DNA of 64,000 nucleotides from Phenylobacterium aquaticum (GCF_947378715.1 NZ_CANCLE010000003.1:1-64000), one strand, 5' to 3'. Shown: positions 1 through 9,845, counted from the stretch's first letter. A program made the numbers and translations. Notes: a model not told the origin generated them from the letters alone.

Positions 1-1366
1 CAAAGACCTTGGCGGGACCAGAGAACTTCAGGATGCTCTCATCGACCCCGGCGGTCTTGACGATACAGCCGTCCAGGGCGAGGTCGCCCTTCAGCACGGC
101 CAGGCCCCCATCCTGGGAAAAGGCGTGGGCGGCGTCGCGGATCACGCCCTCGGCCCGGTCCAGATCCAGCTCCTCCCAGCGGCGGCTCTGGCTGAAGGCG
201 ACTTGCGTCGCCACCCCGCCCGGGGCGGCGCGGAAGAAGGTGCGCACGTCCTCGCTGTTGGTGCGGGAGATGTCCCAGCGGTTCAGCGCCTCGGCCAGGG
301 TCGCGGCATGCACCGTGGGCAGGTCGGTGGTGAGCAGGCCGGCGCGGTCCAGTTCGCCCAGGATCGCCATCACGCCCCCGGCGCGGTGGACGTCCTCCAT
401 GTGCACGTCGGCCTTGGCCGGCGCGACCTTGGACAGGCAGGGCACCCTGCGCGACAGCCGGTCGATATCGTCCATGGTGAAGTCGATCTCGGCCTCGTGG
501 GCGGCGGCCAAGAGGTGCAGCACGGTGTTGGTCGAGCCGCCCATGGCGATGTCCAGGCACATGGCGTTCTCGAAGGCCGCGAAGCTGGCGACCTTGCGCG
601 GCAGCACGCTCTCGTCGTCTTGCTCATAGTAGCGCCGCGTGATGTCGACGATGGTGCGGCCGGCCTCCAGGAAAAGCCGCTCGCGGTCGGAGTGGGTGGC
701 CAGGACCGAGCCGTTGCCCGGTAGGGAGAGGCCCAGAGCCTCGGTCAGGCAGTTCATCGAATTGGCCGTGAACATGCCCGAGCAGGAGCCGCAGGTCGGG
801 CAGGCGGCGCGCTCGATGGCGGCCAGGTCGCCGTCCGACACCGACTCGTCGGCCGCCGCGACCATGGCGTCGACCAGGTCCAGGGCGACCTGCTTGCCTT
901 TCAGCACCACCTTGCCGGCTTCCATCGGCCCGCCGGAGACGAAGACCGTGGGGATGTTCAGCCGCAGCGACGCCATCAGCATGCCGGGCGTGATCTTGTC
1001 GCAGTTGGAGATGCAGACCAGGGCGTCCACGCAGTGGGCGTTGGCCATGTACTCGACGCTGTCGGCGATCAACTCGCGCGAGGGCAGGCTGTAGAGCATG
1101 CCGTCATGGCCCATGGCGATGCCGTCGTCGACCGCGATGGTGTTGAACTCCTTGGCCACCCCGCCGGCCTGCTCGATCTCGCGGGCGACCAGCTGGCCCA
1201 GGTCCTTCAGGTGCACATGGCCGGGCACGAACTGGGTGAAGCTGTTGACCACGGCGATGATCGGCTTGCCGAAATCGCCGTCCTTCATGCCGGTGGCGCG
1301 CCACAGGCCGCGGGCGCCGGCCATGTTGCGACCGTGGGTGGAGGTGCGGGAACGATAGGCGGGCAT
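1..1366 (-). CDS. ilvD: Dihydroxy-acid dehydratase IlvD, partial (C-terminus beyond window)
   Basis: Dehydrates 2,3-dihydroxy-3-methylbutanoate and its valerate homologue to the 2-keto acids in valine, leucine and isoleucine synthesis (cytosol). About 455 residues are visible of a family length near 615, so roughly 160 C-terminal residues lie beyond the left edge. The ATG at 1366 opens [20 protein letters not shown], the usual IlvD N-terminus. Visible motifs are [12 protein letters not shown] near residue 80, with metal-binding Asp, NCDKITPGM with an iron-sulfur Cys at about 122 followed by the lysine carbamylated in this family, and a second cysteine cluster [10 protein letters not shown] near 190. 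It is divergent from a LysR gene across 99 bp, which may control it. Confidence 0.96.
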   Translation of the reverse strand, partial: MPAYRSRTSTHGRNMAGARGLWRATGMKDGDFGKPIIAVVNSFTQFVPGHVHLKDLGQLVAREIEQAGGVAKEFNTIAVDDGIAMGHDGMLYSLPSRELIADSVEYMANAHCVDALVCISNCDKITPGMLMASLRLNIPTVFVSGGPMEAGKVVLKGKQVALDLVDAMVAAADESVSDGDLAAIERAACPTCGSCSGMFTANSMNCLTEALGLSLPGNGSVLATHSDRERLFLEAGRTIVDITRRYYEQDDESVLPRKVASFAAFENAMCLDIAMGGSTNTVLHLLAAAHEAEIDFTMDDIDRLSRRVPCLSKVAPAKADVHMEDVHRAGGVMAILGELDRAGLLTTDLPTVHAATLAEALNRWDISRTNSEDVRTFFRAAPGGVATQVAFSQSRRWEELDLDRAEGVIRDAAHAFSQDGGLAVLKGDLALDGCIVKTAGVDESILKFSGPAKVF

Positions 1367-1407
1367 GGCGGGATCTCGCGAAAGCTGTCGCGTCCCGATA
1401 GACCATC

Positions 1408-1447
1408 GCCAATTGGTGGTGAAATATATTACTCAGGGCCAATTAGG
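1408..1447. promoter_or_regulatory. Repeated GCCAATT(G/A)GG motif between ilvD and lysR
   Basis: The 99 bp between the divergent ilvD and LysR starts holds GCCAATTGG at 1408-1416 and GCCAATTAGG at 1438-1447. They are direct copies 30 bp apart, about three helical turns. The first contains the palindrome CCAATTGG. The A+T-rich stretch GAAATATATT lies between them. LysR proteins usually bind two sites in a shared divergent promoter, so this is a candidate operator pair; binding is inferred. Confidence 0.4.
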
Positions 1448-1465
1448 TCGTGGAAAATATCACAA

Positions 1466-2374
1466 ATGGACGTGCGCCAGCTCCGGCACTTCGCGGCCGT
1501 CGCCGAGACCCTGCATTTCGGCCGCGCGGCTCTCAAGCTCGGCATGACCCAGCCGCCGCTCAGCCAGTCGATCCTGGCCCTGGAGGCCGAGCTGGGCGCG
1601 GCCCTGTTCGCGCGCAGCAAGCGCAGCGTGGCGCTCACCCCCTTCGGTGAACAGTGGTTGATCCCGGTGCGCGCCGTGCTCAGCGATCTCGGCGACCTGC
1701 CGGGGATCGCCCGGCGGCTGCGCGATGGCGATGCGGGGCTCCTGGAGCTCTCCTTCGTCTCGACCGCCGACTATTCCATCCTGCCGGCCCTGGTTCGCCG
1801 CTTCGCCGGCCTCTATCCGGCCGTCGAGTTGGCGCTCACCGAGGCGACCAGCGATGTGCAGATCGAGGGCCTCGTCGAGGGCCGCGGCCATGCCGGCATC
1901 ATCATCCCGCCGCCGGGCGGAACCCTGCCCGAGCCCTTGAGCTACCGCGCCCTCATGACCGAGCCCCTGGTCGCCGCCGTGCCGGACACCTGGATCGAGG
2001 AGGGCCGCCTGCCGGCCGCCGCCGCGCCCCTGTCGCCGGCCGCCGTGATCGGCGCCCCGTTGATCATCTTTCCGCGCCGTTCTGCCCCGGCCTTCTACGA
2101 CCTGGTCACCGGCTATTTCAACGCTCACGGCGGCAAGGCCCAGATCCTCCAGGAAGCCGTCCAGATGCAGACCATCATCAGCCTGGTCTCGGCCGGCATG
2201 GGCATCGCCCTGGTGCCGGCCTCCCTGCGCCACCTCGCCCGCACCGGTGTCCGCTACCTGCCCCTGGCCGGCGAAGCCCCCACCCTGGAGACCGGCCTCG
2301 CCTGGCGCCGCAACGACGCGACCCCGACCCTGGAGCGGTTCCTCGATGTAGCGTGGGAGGTGGCTGAGGGGTGA
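1466..2374 (+). CDS. LysR-family transcriptional regulator
   Basis: A 302-residue protein of normal LysR length. Residues 1-60 form the winged helix-turn-helix (MDVRQLRHFAAVAETLHFGR, then TQPPLSQSILALE), and the rest is a periplasmic-binding-like effector domain. The ATG at 1466 was chosen because the helix-turn-helix begins there; the open frame runs further upstream but would overlap the promoter and ilvD. It is divergent from ilvD and probably controls that gene, itself, or both. The effector cannot be read from sequence. It ends 12 bp from the convergent YCII gene. Confidence 0.9.
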   Translation: MDVRQLRHFAAVAETLHFGRAALKLGMTQPPLSQSILALEAELGAALFARSKRSVALTPFGEQWLIPVRAVLSDLGDLPGIARRLRDGDAGLLELSFVSTADYSILPALVRRFAGLYPAVELALTEATSDVQIEGLVEGRGHAGIIIPPPGGTLPEPLSYRALMTEPLVAAVPDTWIEEGRLPAAAAPLSPAAVIGAPLIIFPRRSAPAFYDLVTGYFNAHGGKAQILQEAVQMQTIISLVSAGMGIALVPASLRHLARTGVRYLPLAGEAPTLETGLAWRRNDATPTLERFLDVAWEVAEG

Positions 2375-2386
2375 GGCCGAGACCGG

Positions 2387-2722
2387 TCAGGCGCCGGGAA
2401 TGGGCAGGCGTTCCATCACCTCGACCCGGTCGCCTGGGAAGATCGTGAAGTGCGGATGGCCTACGAACAGCGCCGCGGCTTCTTCATGGCTCTCGGCGGT
2501 CAGCACCACATAGCCGCCCACGTGATTGCGGATGTCCTCGACGCCCCGGTTCGAGACGCTCTTGGTCCCGCCGACCGGGCCGCCCGCCTCGACGAGGCGC
2601 GCCGCGTTCGCCCCCATCCAAGCGCCCCAGGCGGCCATGCCCCGTGCCAGGTCCGCCTCGCTCATGTCCGGAGGCCCACCGCCATCAGCCGAACCCATGA
2701 ACAGCGCCAGAAAAGTCTTCAT
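2387..2722 (-). CDS. YCII/DGPF-type small protein
   Basis: A 111-residue protein, MKTFLALFMGSADGGGPPDM to the C-terminal FTIFPGDRVEVMERLPIPGA. The single alpha-beta domain with a GGYVVLTAESHEEAAALF strand-helix and a HPHF segment resembles YCII/YciI-like proteins, whose roles are mostly unknown. The ATG at 2722 is supported by GGAGG seven bases upstream; an in-frame upstream ATG lacks such a site. The gene stands alone, convergent with the LysR gene. Family membership rests on pattern only. Confidence 0.7.
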   Translation of the reverse strand: MKTFLALFMGSADGGGPPDMSEADLARGMAAWGAWMGANAARLVEAGGPVGGTKSVSNRGVEDIRNHVGGYVVLTAESHEEAAALFVGHPHFTIFPGDRVEVMERLPIPGA

Positions 2723-2894
2723 GTCCGCATCCTCCATCCGTCGGCCGCGTGGCCGACGCCCCAAGAACGCACAGGATACCGCCGATCCGACAAGCCAGAG
2801 CGAAATCGCTCACGGCCGACCCTGAGCCCGCCGCGTTTCTCAGTTCATCCGTGCGCAAGTCGGGGGCCGCGACGCCGTGCGCCCCAAATGGAAA

Positions 2895-2921
2895 CGGCCG
2901 CTTCCGGTGAGGAAGCGGCCG
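2895..2921 (-). terminator. Intrinsic terminator of tRNA-Ala
   Basis: A perfect 11-bp stem (CGGCCGCTTCC / GGAAGCGGCCG) with a 5-nt loop lies just after the tRNA 3' end. On the minus strand the RNA continues as UUUCCAUUUG. It begins four bases past the encoded CCA. Confidence 0.8.
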
Positions 2922-2924
2922 CTA

Positions 2925-3000
2925 TGGTGGAGCTAAGCGGAGTCGAACCGCTGACCTCTTGAATGCCATTCAAGCGCTCTACCAACTGAGCTATAGCCCC
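2925..3000 (-). tRNA. tRNA-Ala (anticodon GGC)
   Basis: A 76-nt cloverleaf reads on the minus strand from GGGGCTATAGCTCAG to an encoded CCA. The acceptor stem GGGGCTA pairs with TAGCTCC and contains the G3:U70 wobble pair that identifies alanine tRNA. The anticodon arm is CTTGA-ATGGCAT-TCAAG, giving anticodon GGC for codon GCC. The T arm carries GGTTCGACTCC. The discriminator base is A. Confidence 0.97.
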
Positions 3001-3139
3001 GAAGTCTCGGGCCTTCAGGCCGTGGGCGAAAACCCCGTCCCCGAAGAGGCGCGGAACCTAGTCCGACAGTTTGCCGCGATCAACCCCGCCCGGAGGAATT
3101 TTTCGGGCGGGATCGTCGCAGGCGTTTCAGAGCCGGAGC

Positions 3140-3610
3140 CTAGCGATCGTCGTCGTCGCCTTCGCCGGGCAGGCCGTCGATCTCGGTGTCGTCGAAATCG
3201 TCTTCCTCGTCTTCCAGGAAGGGCACATCGGCGTCGTCTTCTTCCAGGTCTTCCTCGTCTTCCTGGAAGCCGGCCAGCTCGTCTTCCGGCGCGACGACGG
3301 GTTCGCCGTCCTCGTCGTCGTCGACGGCGATGATCGGCTCATCGACGGCCTCGTCGATGGCGGGGGTGACGACCTCGTCCTCTTCCTCGTCCTCCGCCTC
3401 AGGCTTGGCCCGGACTTGATCTTCGCGCTCGTCGTCGAGCTCGTGGTCGGTCGGGGTCACACGGGCCCGCACGCGGCGGCTACGGACAGCCTCGTCGGGG
3501 TCGAATTCGTTGGCGCATTTCGGACAGACAGCAGGACGACGAGTGAGGTCGTAGAACTTCGCCTGGCAGTTGGGGCAGATTTGCTTTGCGCCCAGTTCAG
3601 GATTGGCCAA
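3140..3610 (-). CDS. TIGR02300/FYDLN acidic protein
   Basis: A 156-residue protein of the alphaproteobacterial TIGR02300 family; function unknown. The first 35 residues carry a zinc-ribbon-like module, [11 protein letters not shown] followed by [12 protein letters not shown], that is two CxxC pairs flanking the FYDLN-type signature. The remaining two thirds is a very acidic, probably disordered tail with runs of Asp and Glu. I chose a TTG start at 3610 because [15 protein letters not shown] matches the usual family start and AGAGG lies 8 nt upstream; an ATG nine codons earlier (3637) is possible. Divergent from aroA, a context recurrent in this class. Confidence 0.88.
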   Translation of the reverse strand: MANPELGAKQICPNCQAKFYDLTRRPAVCPKCANEFDPDEAVRSRRVRARVTPTDHELDDEREDQVRAKPEAEDEEEDEVVTPAIDEAVDEPIIAVDDDEDGEPVVAPEDELAGFQEDEEDLEEDDADVPFLEDEEDDFDDTEIDGLPGEGDDDDR

Positions 3611-3719
3611 GTGGAGGGCCTCTAAGCAGGGGTTCAAATTGAAGCCGGCTCACTTGCCACGCGAAGTCGCCGCTGTCAAAAGCAAACCCCCTCGGCAAAA
3701 CAACAGGCTTGGTATTCCC

Positions 3720-5051
3720 ATGACGTCAGCTGGACTGACCGCGCACCGCGGCGGCCCGCTGCGGGGTCGCGTGCGCGCCCCTGGCGACAAATCCATTTCC
3801 CACCGGGCGTTGATTTTCGGGGCGCTGGCGAGCGGCGTGACCGAGGTTGAGGGGCTGCTGGAAGGCGAGGACGTCAAGCGCTCGGCCCAGGCCATGGCGG
3901 CCTTTGGCGCCGGCGTCGAGCGGCTGGGCGAGGGCCATTGGCGGGTTGTCGGCCAGGGCGGGTTCGCCGAGCCGGCCGACGTGATCGACTGCGGCAACGC
4001 CGGCACCGGGGTGCGGCTGATCATGGGGGCGGCGGCCGGCTTTGATCTCGCGGCCACCTTCACCGGCGACGCCTCCCTGCGCGGCCGGCCGATGAACCGG
4101 GTGATGAAACCCCTGGCGGAGATGGGCGCGGTGTTCCTCGGCCGCTCCGGCGGTCGCCTGCCGCTGACCCTGAAGGGCGGCGGCCTGAAACGCATTTCCT
4201 ATCGCCTGCCTGAGCCCTCGGCCCAGGTGAAGTCGGCGGTGCTGCTGGCCGGCCTGCACGCCGACGGCGGGGCCCTGGTCCTCGAACCCGAAGCCACCCG
4301 TGACCATACGGAGCGCATGTTGCGAGGCTTCGGGGCGGTCGTCCATGTTGAGGTCAAGGACGGCGTCCGACACATCGACCTGCCGGGCGGCCAGTCCCTG
4401 ACCGGAGCCCATGTGCGGGTCCCGGGCGATCCGTCCTCGGCGGCCTTCCCCCTGGTGGCGGCCCTGATCACCCCGGGCTCGGAGGTGACGGTGGAGGGGG
4501 TGCTGCTGAACCCGCTGCGGACCGGCCTGTTCACGACCCTGATCGAGATGGGCGCGGACCTGGTGATCTCCAACGTCCGGGTCGAGAGCGGCGAGGAGGT
4601 CGGGGATATCACCGCGCGCTATTCCGAATTGAGCGGCGTCGAGGTGCCGGCCGAGCGGGCGCCCTCGATGATCGACGAATATCCGATCCTGGCGGTGGCG
4701 GCGGCCTTCGCCCGGGGCGCGACCCACATGCGCGGCATCGGCGAGATGCGGGTCAAGGAAAGCGACCGGATCGCCCTGATGGCCACGGGCCTGGCCGCCT
4801 GCGGCATCGGGGTCGAGGAAGAGCCCGAGGGCCTGATCGTGGTCGGCGCAGCGCAAGCCAATCATCCGGCCCGGGGCGGGGCGCGGGTGGTGACCCGGGG
4901 CGACCACCGGATCGCCATGTCCCACCTGGTCATGGGCCTGGCCTCCGACCAGCCGGTCAGCGTCGATGAGCCGGGCATGATCGCCACCTCGTTCCCCGGC
5001 TTCGTCGAGATGATGCGCGGGCTGGGCGCCGAACTGGGGGAGAGCGCGTGA
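3720..5051 (+). CDS. aroA: 3-phosphoshikimate 1-carboxyvinyltransferase (EPSP synthase)
   Basis: Transfers enolpyruvyl from PEP to shikimate 3-phosphate in chorismate synthesis. The 443-residue protein has the N-terminal [16 protein letters not shown] motif, [11 protein letters not shown] and [13 protein letters not shown], all typical of the two inside-out alpha-beta domains. The ATG at 3720 gives [20 protein letters not shown], the expected start; the upstream frame only mirrors the opposite gene. Its stop overlaps the GTG of cmk by 4 nt, so the two are translationally coupled. Together with trpFBA downstream this region serves aromatic amino-acid supply. Confidence 0.97.
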   Translation: MTSAGLTAHRGGPLRGRVRAPGDKSISHRALIFGALASGVTEVEGLLEGEDVKRSAQAMAAFGAGVERLGEGHWRVVGQGGFAEPADVIDCGNAGTGVRLIMGAAAGFDLAATFTGDASLRGRPMNRVMKPLAEMGAVFLGRSGGRLPLTLKGGGLKRISYRLPEPSAQVKSAVLLAGLHADGGALVLEPEATRDHTERMLRGFGAVVHVEVKDGVRHIDLPGGQSLTGAHVRVPGDPSSAAFPLVAALITPGSEVTVEGVLLNPLRTGLFTTLIEMGADLVISNVRVESGEEVGDITARYSELSGVEVPAERAPSMIDEYPILAVAAAFARGATHMRGIGEMRVKESDRIALMATGLAACGIGVEEEPEGLIVVGAAQANHPARGGARVVTRGDHRIAMSHLVMGLASDQPVSVDEPGMIATSFPGFVEMMRGLGAELGESA

Positions 5052-5698
5052 GCGGCTTCGTAATCTGCGTCGACGGCCCGGCCGCCTCCGGCAAGGGCAC
5101 GATCGCCAACCGGCTCGGCGCGCTCTACGGCCTGCCCGTGCTGGATTCCGGCCTGCTCTATCGCGGGGTCGGGGTGATGATGCAAAGGGCCGGCGGGGAT
5201 CTGGACGACGCCACCCAAGCCGGGGCCATGGCCCGGACCCTGACGGCTGGCATGCTGACCGATCCGGCGTTCCGCACCCGGGCGGCCGGCGAGGCCGCCA
5301 GCCGCGTCGCGGTTCACACCCCCGTGCGCATGGCCCTGCGCGACCTGCAGCTCGGCTTCGCACGCCAGCCGGGCGGGGCGGTGCTGGATGGCCGCGACAT
5401 GGGCACGGTCATCTGCCCGGAAGCCCCGGCCAAGCTCTACGTCACGGCCGATCCCGAGGTCCGCGCCGAGCGTCGCTGGAAGCAGCTGGCCGGCCAGGGC
5501 GAGGCCGTCGACCTGGCCGATGTGCTGGATGATATCAGGAAGCGCGACGCCCGCGATTCCGGCCGGGCCGACTCGCCCATGGTGGCCGCCGCCGACGCCG
5601 TCTTGCTGGACACCAGCAAAATGACTATAGAGCACGCCACCGATGCGGCCCGCCGCATTGTCGAGGCGGCGCGCGCGCGCTGGGAGCAGTCCCGGTAA
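5048..5698 (+). CDS. cmk: (d)CMP kinase
   Basis: Phosphorylates CMP and dCMP to the diphosphates for nucleotide supply. The 216-residue protein opens with the P-loop [16 protein letters not shown], and carries [11 protein letters not shown] and [13 protein letters not shown], the usual CMP-binding and catalytic segments. It starts with GTG at 5048 overlapping the aroA stop as GTGA. The order aroA-cmk-rpsA is conserved widely in Proteobacteria. Confidence 0.97.
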   Translation: MSGFVICVDGPAASGKGTIANRLGALYGLPVLDSGLLYRGVGVMMQRAGGDLDDATQAGAMARTLTAGMLTDPAFRTRAAGEAASRVAVHTPVRMALRDLQLGFARQPGGAVLDGRDMGTVICPEAPAKLYVTADPEVRAERRWKQLAGQGEAVDLADVLDDIRKRDARDSGRADSPMVAAADAVLLDTSKMTIEHATDAARRIVEAARARWEQSR

Positions 5699-5784
5699 GC
5701 AAATCCACCCGCGCCTTTCCCTCGTCGCCGCGGGCAGAACTAACCGGCGCGGGCTTCCGCGCTATCGGTCGCAACCCTTAACCC

Positions 5785-5832
5785 GACATGGGGATTCCGT
5801 CTGGACGCCAAGCGGCGGCCGGGCCCCATGTC
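5785..5832 (+). promoter_or_regulatory. Inverted repeat in the rpsA leader
   Basis: GACATGGGG (5785-5793) and CCCCATGTC (5824-5832) are perfect 9-bp complements separated by 30 nt, ending 21 nt before the rpsA ATG. The spacer is G+C-rich and can fold further. Its place in the leader of S1, a protein known in E. coli to repress its own translation, makes a regulatory RNA structure plausible. No T tract follows the arm, so it is not a terminator. Confidence 0.5.
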
Positions 5833-5853
5833 ATTTGAAGACGAAAGACCATT

Positions 5854-7563
5854 ATGGCTGACGATATGGGCCTCAACCCCTCGCGCGACGATTTCGCCGC
5901 GCTGCTCGACCAATCCATGGGCGGGCGCGATTTCATGGAAGGCTCGGTCGTTCAAGGCCAGGTCGTGGGAATCGAGAAAGACTTCGCGATCATCGACGTC
6001 GGTCTGAAGACCGAAGGCCGGATCTCGCTGAAGGAATTCGGCCTCGGCGACGACGGCAAGAGCCCGATCAAGATCGGCGACACCGTCGAAGTGTTCCTCG
6101 AGCGTGTCGAGAACGCCATGGGCGAAGCGGTCATCAGCCGCGACAAGGCCCGCCGCGAGGAAGCCTGGACCCGTCTCGAAGGCGTCTATGAGCGCAACGA
6201 ACCGGTCATGGGTTCGATCGTGGGCCGCGTGAAGGGTGGCTTCACCGTCGACCTCGGCGGCGCCTCGGCCTTCCTGCCGGGCAGCCAGGTCGACATCCGC
6301 CCCGTGCGCGACGTCGGCCCGCTGATGGGCCGCGAGCAGCCGTTCGCGATCCTCAAGATGGACCGCCCGCGCGGCAATATCGTGGTCTCGCGCCGTGCGA
6401 TCCTGGAAGAAGCCCGCGCCGAACAGCGCACCGAGCTGGTCTCCCAGCTGCAGGAAGGCGAAATCCGCGAAGGCGTCGTCAAGAACATCACCGACTACGG
6501 CGCGTTCGTGGACCTGGGCGGCATCGACGGCCTGCTGCACGTCACCGACATGAGCTGGAAGCGCGTCAACCACCCGAGCCAGGTGCTCGCGGTCGGCGAC
6601 ACGGTGAAGGTCCAGATCGTCAAGATCAACCCGGACACCCAACGCATCTCGCTTGGCATGAAGCAGCTGCAGTCCGACCCGTGGGACGGCGTGGAAGCCA
6701 AGTATCCGGTGGGCGCGAAGTTCACCGGCCGGATCACCAACATCACCGACTACGGCGCCTTCGTGGAGCTGGAAGCCGGTGTCGAAGGCCTGGTCCACGT
6801 CTCGGAAATGTCCTGGACCAAGAAGAACGTCCACCCCGGCAAGATCGTCTCGACCTCGCAGGAAGTCGACGTGGTCGTGCTGGACGTCGATCCGTCAAAG
6901 CGTCGCGTCTCGCTTGGCCTGAAGCAGGCCATGGACAACCCCTGGGACGCGTTCGTCGCCTCTCACCCGATCGGCTCGACCGTCGAGGGCGAAGTCAAGA
7001 ACGCCACCGAATTCGGTCTGTTCATCGGTCTGGAGAACGACATCGACGGCATGGTCCACCTGTCCGATCTGGACTGGGCGGTCTCCGGCGAAGAAGCCAT
7101 CGCCCGCTATCACAAGGGTGAGATGGTCAAGGCCCGCGTCCTCGACGTCGATATCGAAAAGGAACGCATCAGCCTCGGCATCAAGCAACTGGCCGGCGAT
7201 CCGATGGCCGGCGACGGCTTCCGCAAGGGCCAGACCGTCACCGTCACGATCACCGAGGTCACCTCGGGCGGCGTGGAAGTGCGGTTCGGCGAGGACGATG
7301 CTCCGATGACCGCCTTCGTGCGCAAGTCGGACCTGTCGCGTGACCGCGCCGATCAACGCCCCGAGCGCTACGCCGTGGGTGACCGCGTCGACGCTCAGGT
7401 CACCAATGTCGACAAGGCCGCCCGTCGCGTCTCCGTCTCCATCAAGGCCCTGGAAATGGCCGAGGAGAAGGAAGCCATCGAGCAGTTCGGCTCCTCGGAC
7501 TCCGGCGCTTCGCTGGGCGACATCCTGGGCGCGGCTCTGCGCGAGAAGGCCCAAAAGGAGTAG
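5854..7563 (+). CDS. rpsA: 30S ribosomal protein S1
   Basis: Ribosomal mRNA-binding protein that helps load structured or weak-SD messages. At 569 residues it has the full six S1 repeats; the clearest are the domains ending [40 protein letters not shown], and a fourth with [20 protein letters not shown]. The C-terminus is a short Glu/Lys tail. It lies 155 bp after cmk, with a leader inverted repeat, and is followed by a strong terminator, then ihfB, the order seen in many Proteobacteria. Confidence 0.98.
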   Translation: MADDMGLNPSRDDFAALLDQSMGGRDFMEGSVVQGQVVGIEKDFAIIDVGLKTEGRISLKEFGLGDDGKSPIKIGDTVEVFLERVENAMGEAVISRDKARREEAWTRLEGVYERNEPVMGSIVGRVKGGFTVDLGGASAFLPGSQVDIRPVRDVGPLMGREQPFAILKMDRPRGNIVVSRRAILEEARAEQRTELVSQLQEGEIREGVVKNITDYGAFVDLGGIDGLLHVTDMSWKRVNHPSQVLAVGDTVKVQIVKINPDTQRISLGMKQLQSDPWDGVEAKYPVGAKFTGRITNITDYGAFVELEAGVEGLVHVSEMSWTKKNVHPGKIVSTSQEVDVVVLDVDPSKRRVSLGLKQAMDNPWDAFVASHPIGSTVEGEVKNATEFGLFIGLENDIDGMVHLSDLDWAVSGEEAIARYHKGEMVKARVLDVDIEKERISLGIKQLAGDPMAGDGFRKGQTVTVTITEVTSGGVEVRFGEDDAPMTAFVRKSDLSRDRADQRPERYAVGDRVDAQVTNVDKAARRVSVSIKALEMAEEKEAIEQFGSSDSGASLGDILGAALREKAQKE

Positions 7564-7591
7564 GCGTCAGCCTGCAATTGGAAGTTGGTGG

Positions 7592-7634
7592 AGCCCCGTC
7601 CGGCATGTCCGGGCGGGGCTTCGTCGTTTTCGGG
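7592..7634 (+). terminator. Intrinsic terminator after rpsA
   Basis: AGCCCCGTCCGG and CCGGGCGGGGCT pair over 12 positions (one T-G wobble) around the 5-nt loop CATGT at 7592-7620, followed by TCGTCGTTTTC. It begins 28 nt after the rpsA stop. Confidence 0.8.
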
Positions 7635-7756
7635 CGCCGGGTTTGGCGGCGCCCAGCCCCAGCTTGGGATAGTGAATTGCCGAAGAACCCTTTTCCCGCC
7701 TTGAACATCCCAAAGGACTCGACCATGTTCCGACCGCCGCAAGACCGGAACAGGGT

Positions 7757-8041
7757 ATGATCAAGTCGGAACTCATCGCCAAACTCGCCGAAGAGAATCC
7801 GCATCTCACCCAGCGCGACATAGAGCGCGTGGTGGGGGTGATCCTAGAGCGCATGATCCTGGCCCTCGAAGAGGGTGGTCGGGTTGAGCTGCGGGGCTTC
7901 GGAGCCCTGTCGGTCCGCTCAAGGGACGCCCGCGCCGGCCGCAATCCCCGCACCGGCGAGGCCGTCGATGTCCGCGCCAAGCACGTGCCGTTCTTCAAGA
8001 GCGGCAAGGAATTGCGCGAGCGCCTGAACGCCGACGAATAG
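7757..8041 (+). CDS. ihfB: Integration host factor subunit beta
   Basis: DNA-bending nucleoid protein that acts as a heterodimer with IhfA, encoded elsewhere. The 94-residue protein starts [20 protein letters not shown] and has the HU/IHF arm with [11 protein letters not shown], which includes the proline that intercalates DNA. The C-terminal [12 protein letters not shown] is typical. It sits after rpsA but behind a terminator, with about 120 bp for its own promoter. Confidence 0.96.
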   Translation: MIKSELIAKLAEENPHLTQRDIERVVGVILERMILALEEGGRVELRGFGALSVRSRDARAGRNPRTGEAVDVRAKHVPFFKSGKELRERLNADE

Positions 8042-8126
8042 TCGGCCTCGCCCAATCTGGACGGCCCAGGATTGACCACCGGCCCCGGATCGGGGGAATC
8101 GGGGGTCTGCACCTCAGGAGGCCGCC

Positions 8127-8546
8127 ATGGGCATTTTCAGCGAATTTCGGGAATTCATCGCCCGCGGCAGCGTCATCGACCTGGCGGTCGGGGTTATTGT
8201 CGGTGCGGCTTTCAGCAACATCACCAAGAGCCTGGTCGAGCAGGTGATCATGCCGCCGGTCGGACTGATCACCGCCGGTGTCAATTTCGCCGATATGAAA
8301 CTGGTGCTGCGGCCCGACAATCCCCTGACCAAGGTCGACGAGCTGGTCGCCATTCAGTACGGCGCCTTCATCAACACCGTGATCCAGGCCCTGATCGTCG
8401 CCTGGGTGGTGTTCCTGATGGTCAAGGCCGTCAACGCCATGCGCCGCAATGAGGACGCCAAGCCGGAGGTCGAGCAGCAGCCGAGCCATACCGAGGCTCT
8501 GCTGATGGAAATCCGCGATCTCCTGAAGGCCCCCGCCGCCAAATAG
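8127..8546 (+). CDS. mscL: Large-conductance mechanosensitive channel
   Basis: Inner-membrane homopentameric channel that opens under tension during hypo-osmotic shock. At 139 residues it matches the family length. The N-terminal amphipathic helix MGIFSEFREFIARGSVIDLA leads into TM1 (VGVIVGAAFSNITKSLVEQV) and later TM2 (INTVIQALIVAWVVFLMVKA), with a charged C-terminal helix. AGGAGG lies 6 nt before the ATG. It appears monocistronic. Confidence 0.96.
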   Translation: MGIFSEFREFIARGSVIDLAVGVIVGAAFSNITKSLVEQVIMPPVGLITAGVNFADMKLVLRPDNPLTKVDELVAIQYGAFINTVIQALIVAWVVFLMVKAVNAMRRNEDAKPEVEQQPSHTEALLMEIRDLLKAPAAK

Positions 8547-8556
8547 GCCAGACGGT

Positions 8557-9075
8557 TCAGTCGGCCTGGAAGGTCCAGATCGGTCCGGTCCAGTGCTCGC
8601 CGTCGCCCTCCAGCCGTTCCAGGCCCGAGACATTGGCCGCTCCGGCGATCGCGCGAGGCCAGAAGGCCTTGGCCGCCAAGTTGCGCTCGGCCACCGCCAC
8701 CTCCCAGCGCCCAGGGTGGAGGGCCAGGATCTGACGCACGGCCTCGGCGCCCCGTCCGCCGCGCCGGTGTTTCCGGGCGATGAAGAACTCCCCCATGTTC
8801 CGCTCCACATGCCCGCCGCGATGAGACTGGGTGTTGAGGAGTGCGAAACCGATCGGCCGCTCATCGGCCAGGATCAACAGGGCGGCGCGGTCCGGGGCCG
8901 TGAAATAGTCTTCCAGATGCGGCAAGTCGCCGAGGCCGCCGTGCGGGTCGAACTCGAACCGGTCCGATTCCGCCGGCTCCAGTTCGGAAAAGTCGTAGAT
9001 GTAGAAATTCGCCAGGCCCGCGATCAGCGGCCTCTCCGCCGCGCTGGCCGGGCGCACCCGCGTTTCAAGCTCCAT
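8557..9075 (-). CDS. GNAT-type acetyltransferase, putative
   Basis: A 172-residue protein beginning MELETRVRPASAAERPLIAG. The order of strands, the GGHVERNMGEFFIARKHRRG segment (acetyl-CoA-binding region with basic residues in place of the usual QxxGxG/A) and the following NLAAKAFWPR segment, like the usual N-x-A-x-x-F-Y, fit the GNAT fold. The substrate is unknown. I chose the ATG at 9075 because the domain starts there; a longer frame begins at 9141. It is convergent with mscL and divergent from trpF. Confidence 0.75.
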   Translation of the reverse strand: MELETRVRPASAAERPLIAGLANFYIYDFSELEPAESDRFEFDPHGGLGDLPHLEDYFTAPDRAALLILADERPIGFALLNTQSHRGGHVERNMGEFFIARKHRRGGRGAEAVRQILALHPGRWEVAVAERNLAAKAFWPRAIAGAANVSGLERLEGDGEHWTGPIWTFQAD

Positions 9076-9158
9076 CCGCCCGCGCTCCCCCGTGCTCGGG
9101 ACGGCGATATCACGCCCAGGCTCTTGCGTCGCCGGGCCCAAGTCCCCTAATCCGCCGC

Positions 9159-9803
9159 ATGACCGTCGCGGCCAAGATCTGTGGAATGAAGACCCCCGAG
9201 GCCGTGCGCGCGGCCGTCGACGGGAAGGCGAGCCATATCGGTTTCATCTTCTTTCCCAAGAGCCCGCGGAACATCGCCCCCGACGCTGCGGCGCGCCTGA
9301 CGCCGCCCGCCCGGGCGAAGAACGTCAAGATCGTCGCGGTCACCGTCGATCCGGACGACGAACTCCTGGACCGGCTGGCCAGCATCCTGGCGCCCGACCT
9401 CATCCAGTTGCACGGCAGCGAGACCCCGGCTCGGGCCCGCGACGTAGGCCGGCGGACGGGCGCCGGCGTCATCAAGGTGCTGCCGATCACCACCGCCCAC
9501 GATCTCTCGGCCGCCAAGGCCTATGAGGCGGCGACCGACCACCTGATGTTCGAAGCCAAGGCGCCGGCGGATTCGGAGCTGCCGGGCGGCAACGGCGCCC
9601 GCTTCGACTGGAGCCTGATGATGGGCCACCGCTTCCAGCGGCCCTGGTTGCTGGCCGGCGGTCTGGATCCCTGGAATGTCGTCGACGCCGTGCGGCTGTC
9701 CGGCGCGCCCATGGTGGACGTTTCCTCTGGCGTGGAGCGCGGTCCCGGCTTAAAGGACCCGGCCTTGATCACGGCGTTCCTTGAAGCCGTCCGCCGCGCC
9801 TGA
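9159..9803 (+). CDS. trpF: Phosphoribosylanthranilate isomerase
   Basis: Third step of tryptophan synthesis: rearranges N-(5-phosphoribosyl)anthranilate. The 214-residue TIM barrel starts MTVAAKICGMKTPE, with the catalytic cysteine in KICGMK, has GFIFFPKSPRN, and ends with PMVDVSSGVERGPGLKD, which holds the catalytic Asp and the phosphate-binding loop. It begins a run trpF-trpB-trpA-accD-folC. trpC and trpD are not in this window. Confidence 0.97.
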   Translation: MTVAAKICGMKTPEAVRAAVDGKASHIGFIFFPKSPRNIAPDAAARLTPPARAKNVKIVAVTVDPDDELLDRLASILAPDLIQLHGSETPARARDVGRRTGAGVIKVLPITTAHDLSAAKAYEAATDHLMFEAKAPADSELPGGNGARFDWSLMMGHRFQRPWLLAGGLDPWNVVDAVRLSGAPMVDVSSGVERGPGLKDPALITAFLEAVRRA

Positions 9804-9845
9804 CCGTATTGCCTGAGCCCCGATCCAGAGCCGAGTGATAGTGCC

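Noticed and set aside
3726..5363. Long minus-strand frame across aroA and cmk
   Set aside because: It runs antisense to two certain genes and shows no domain.
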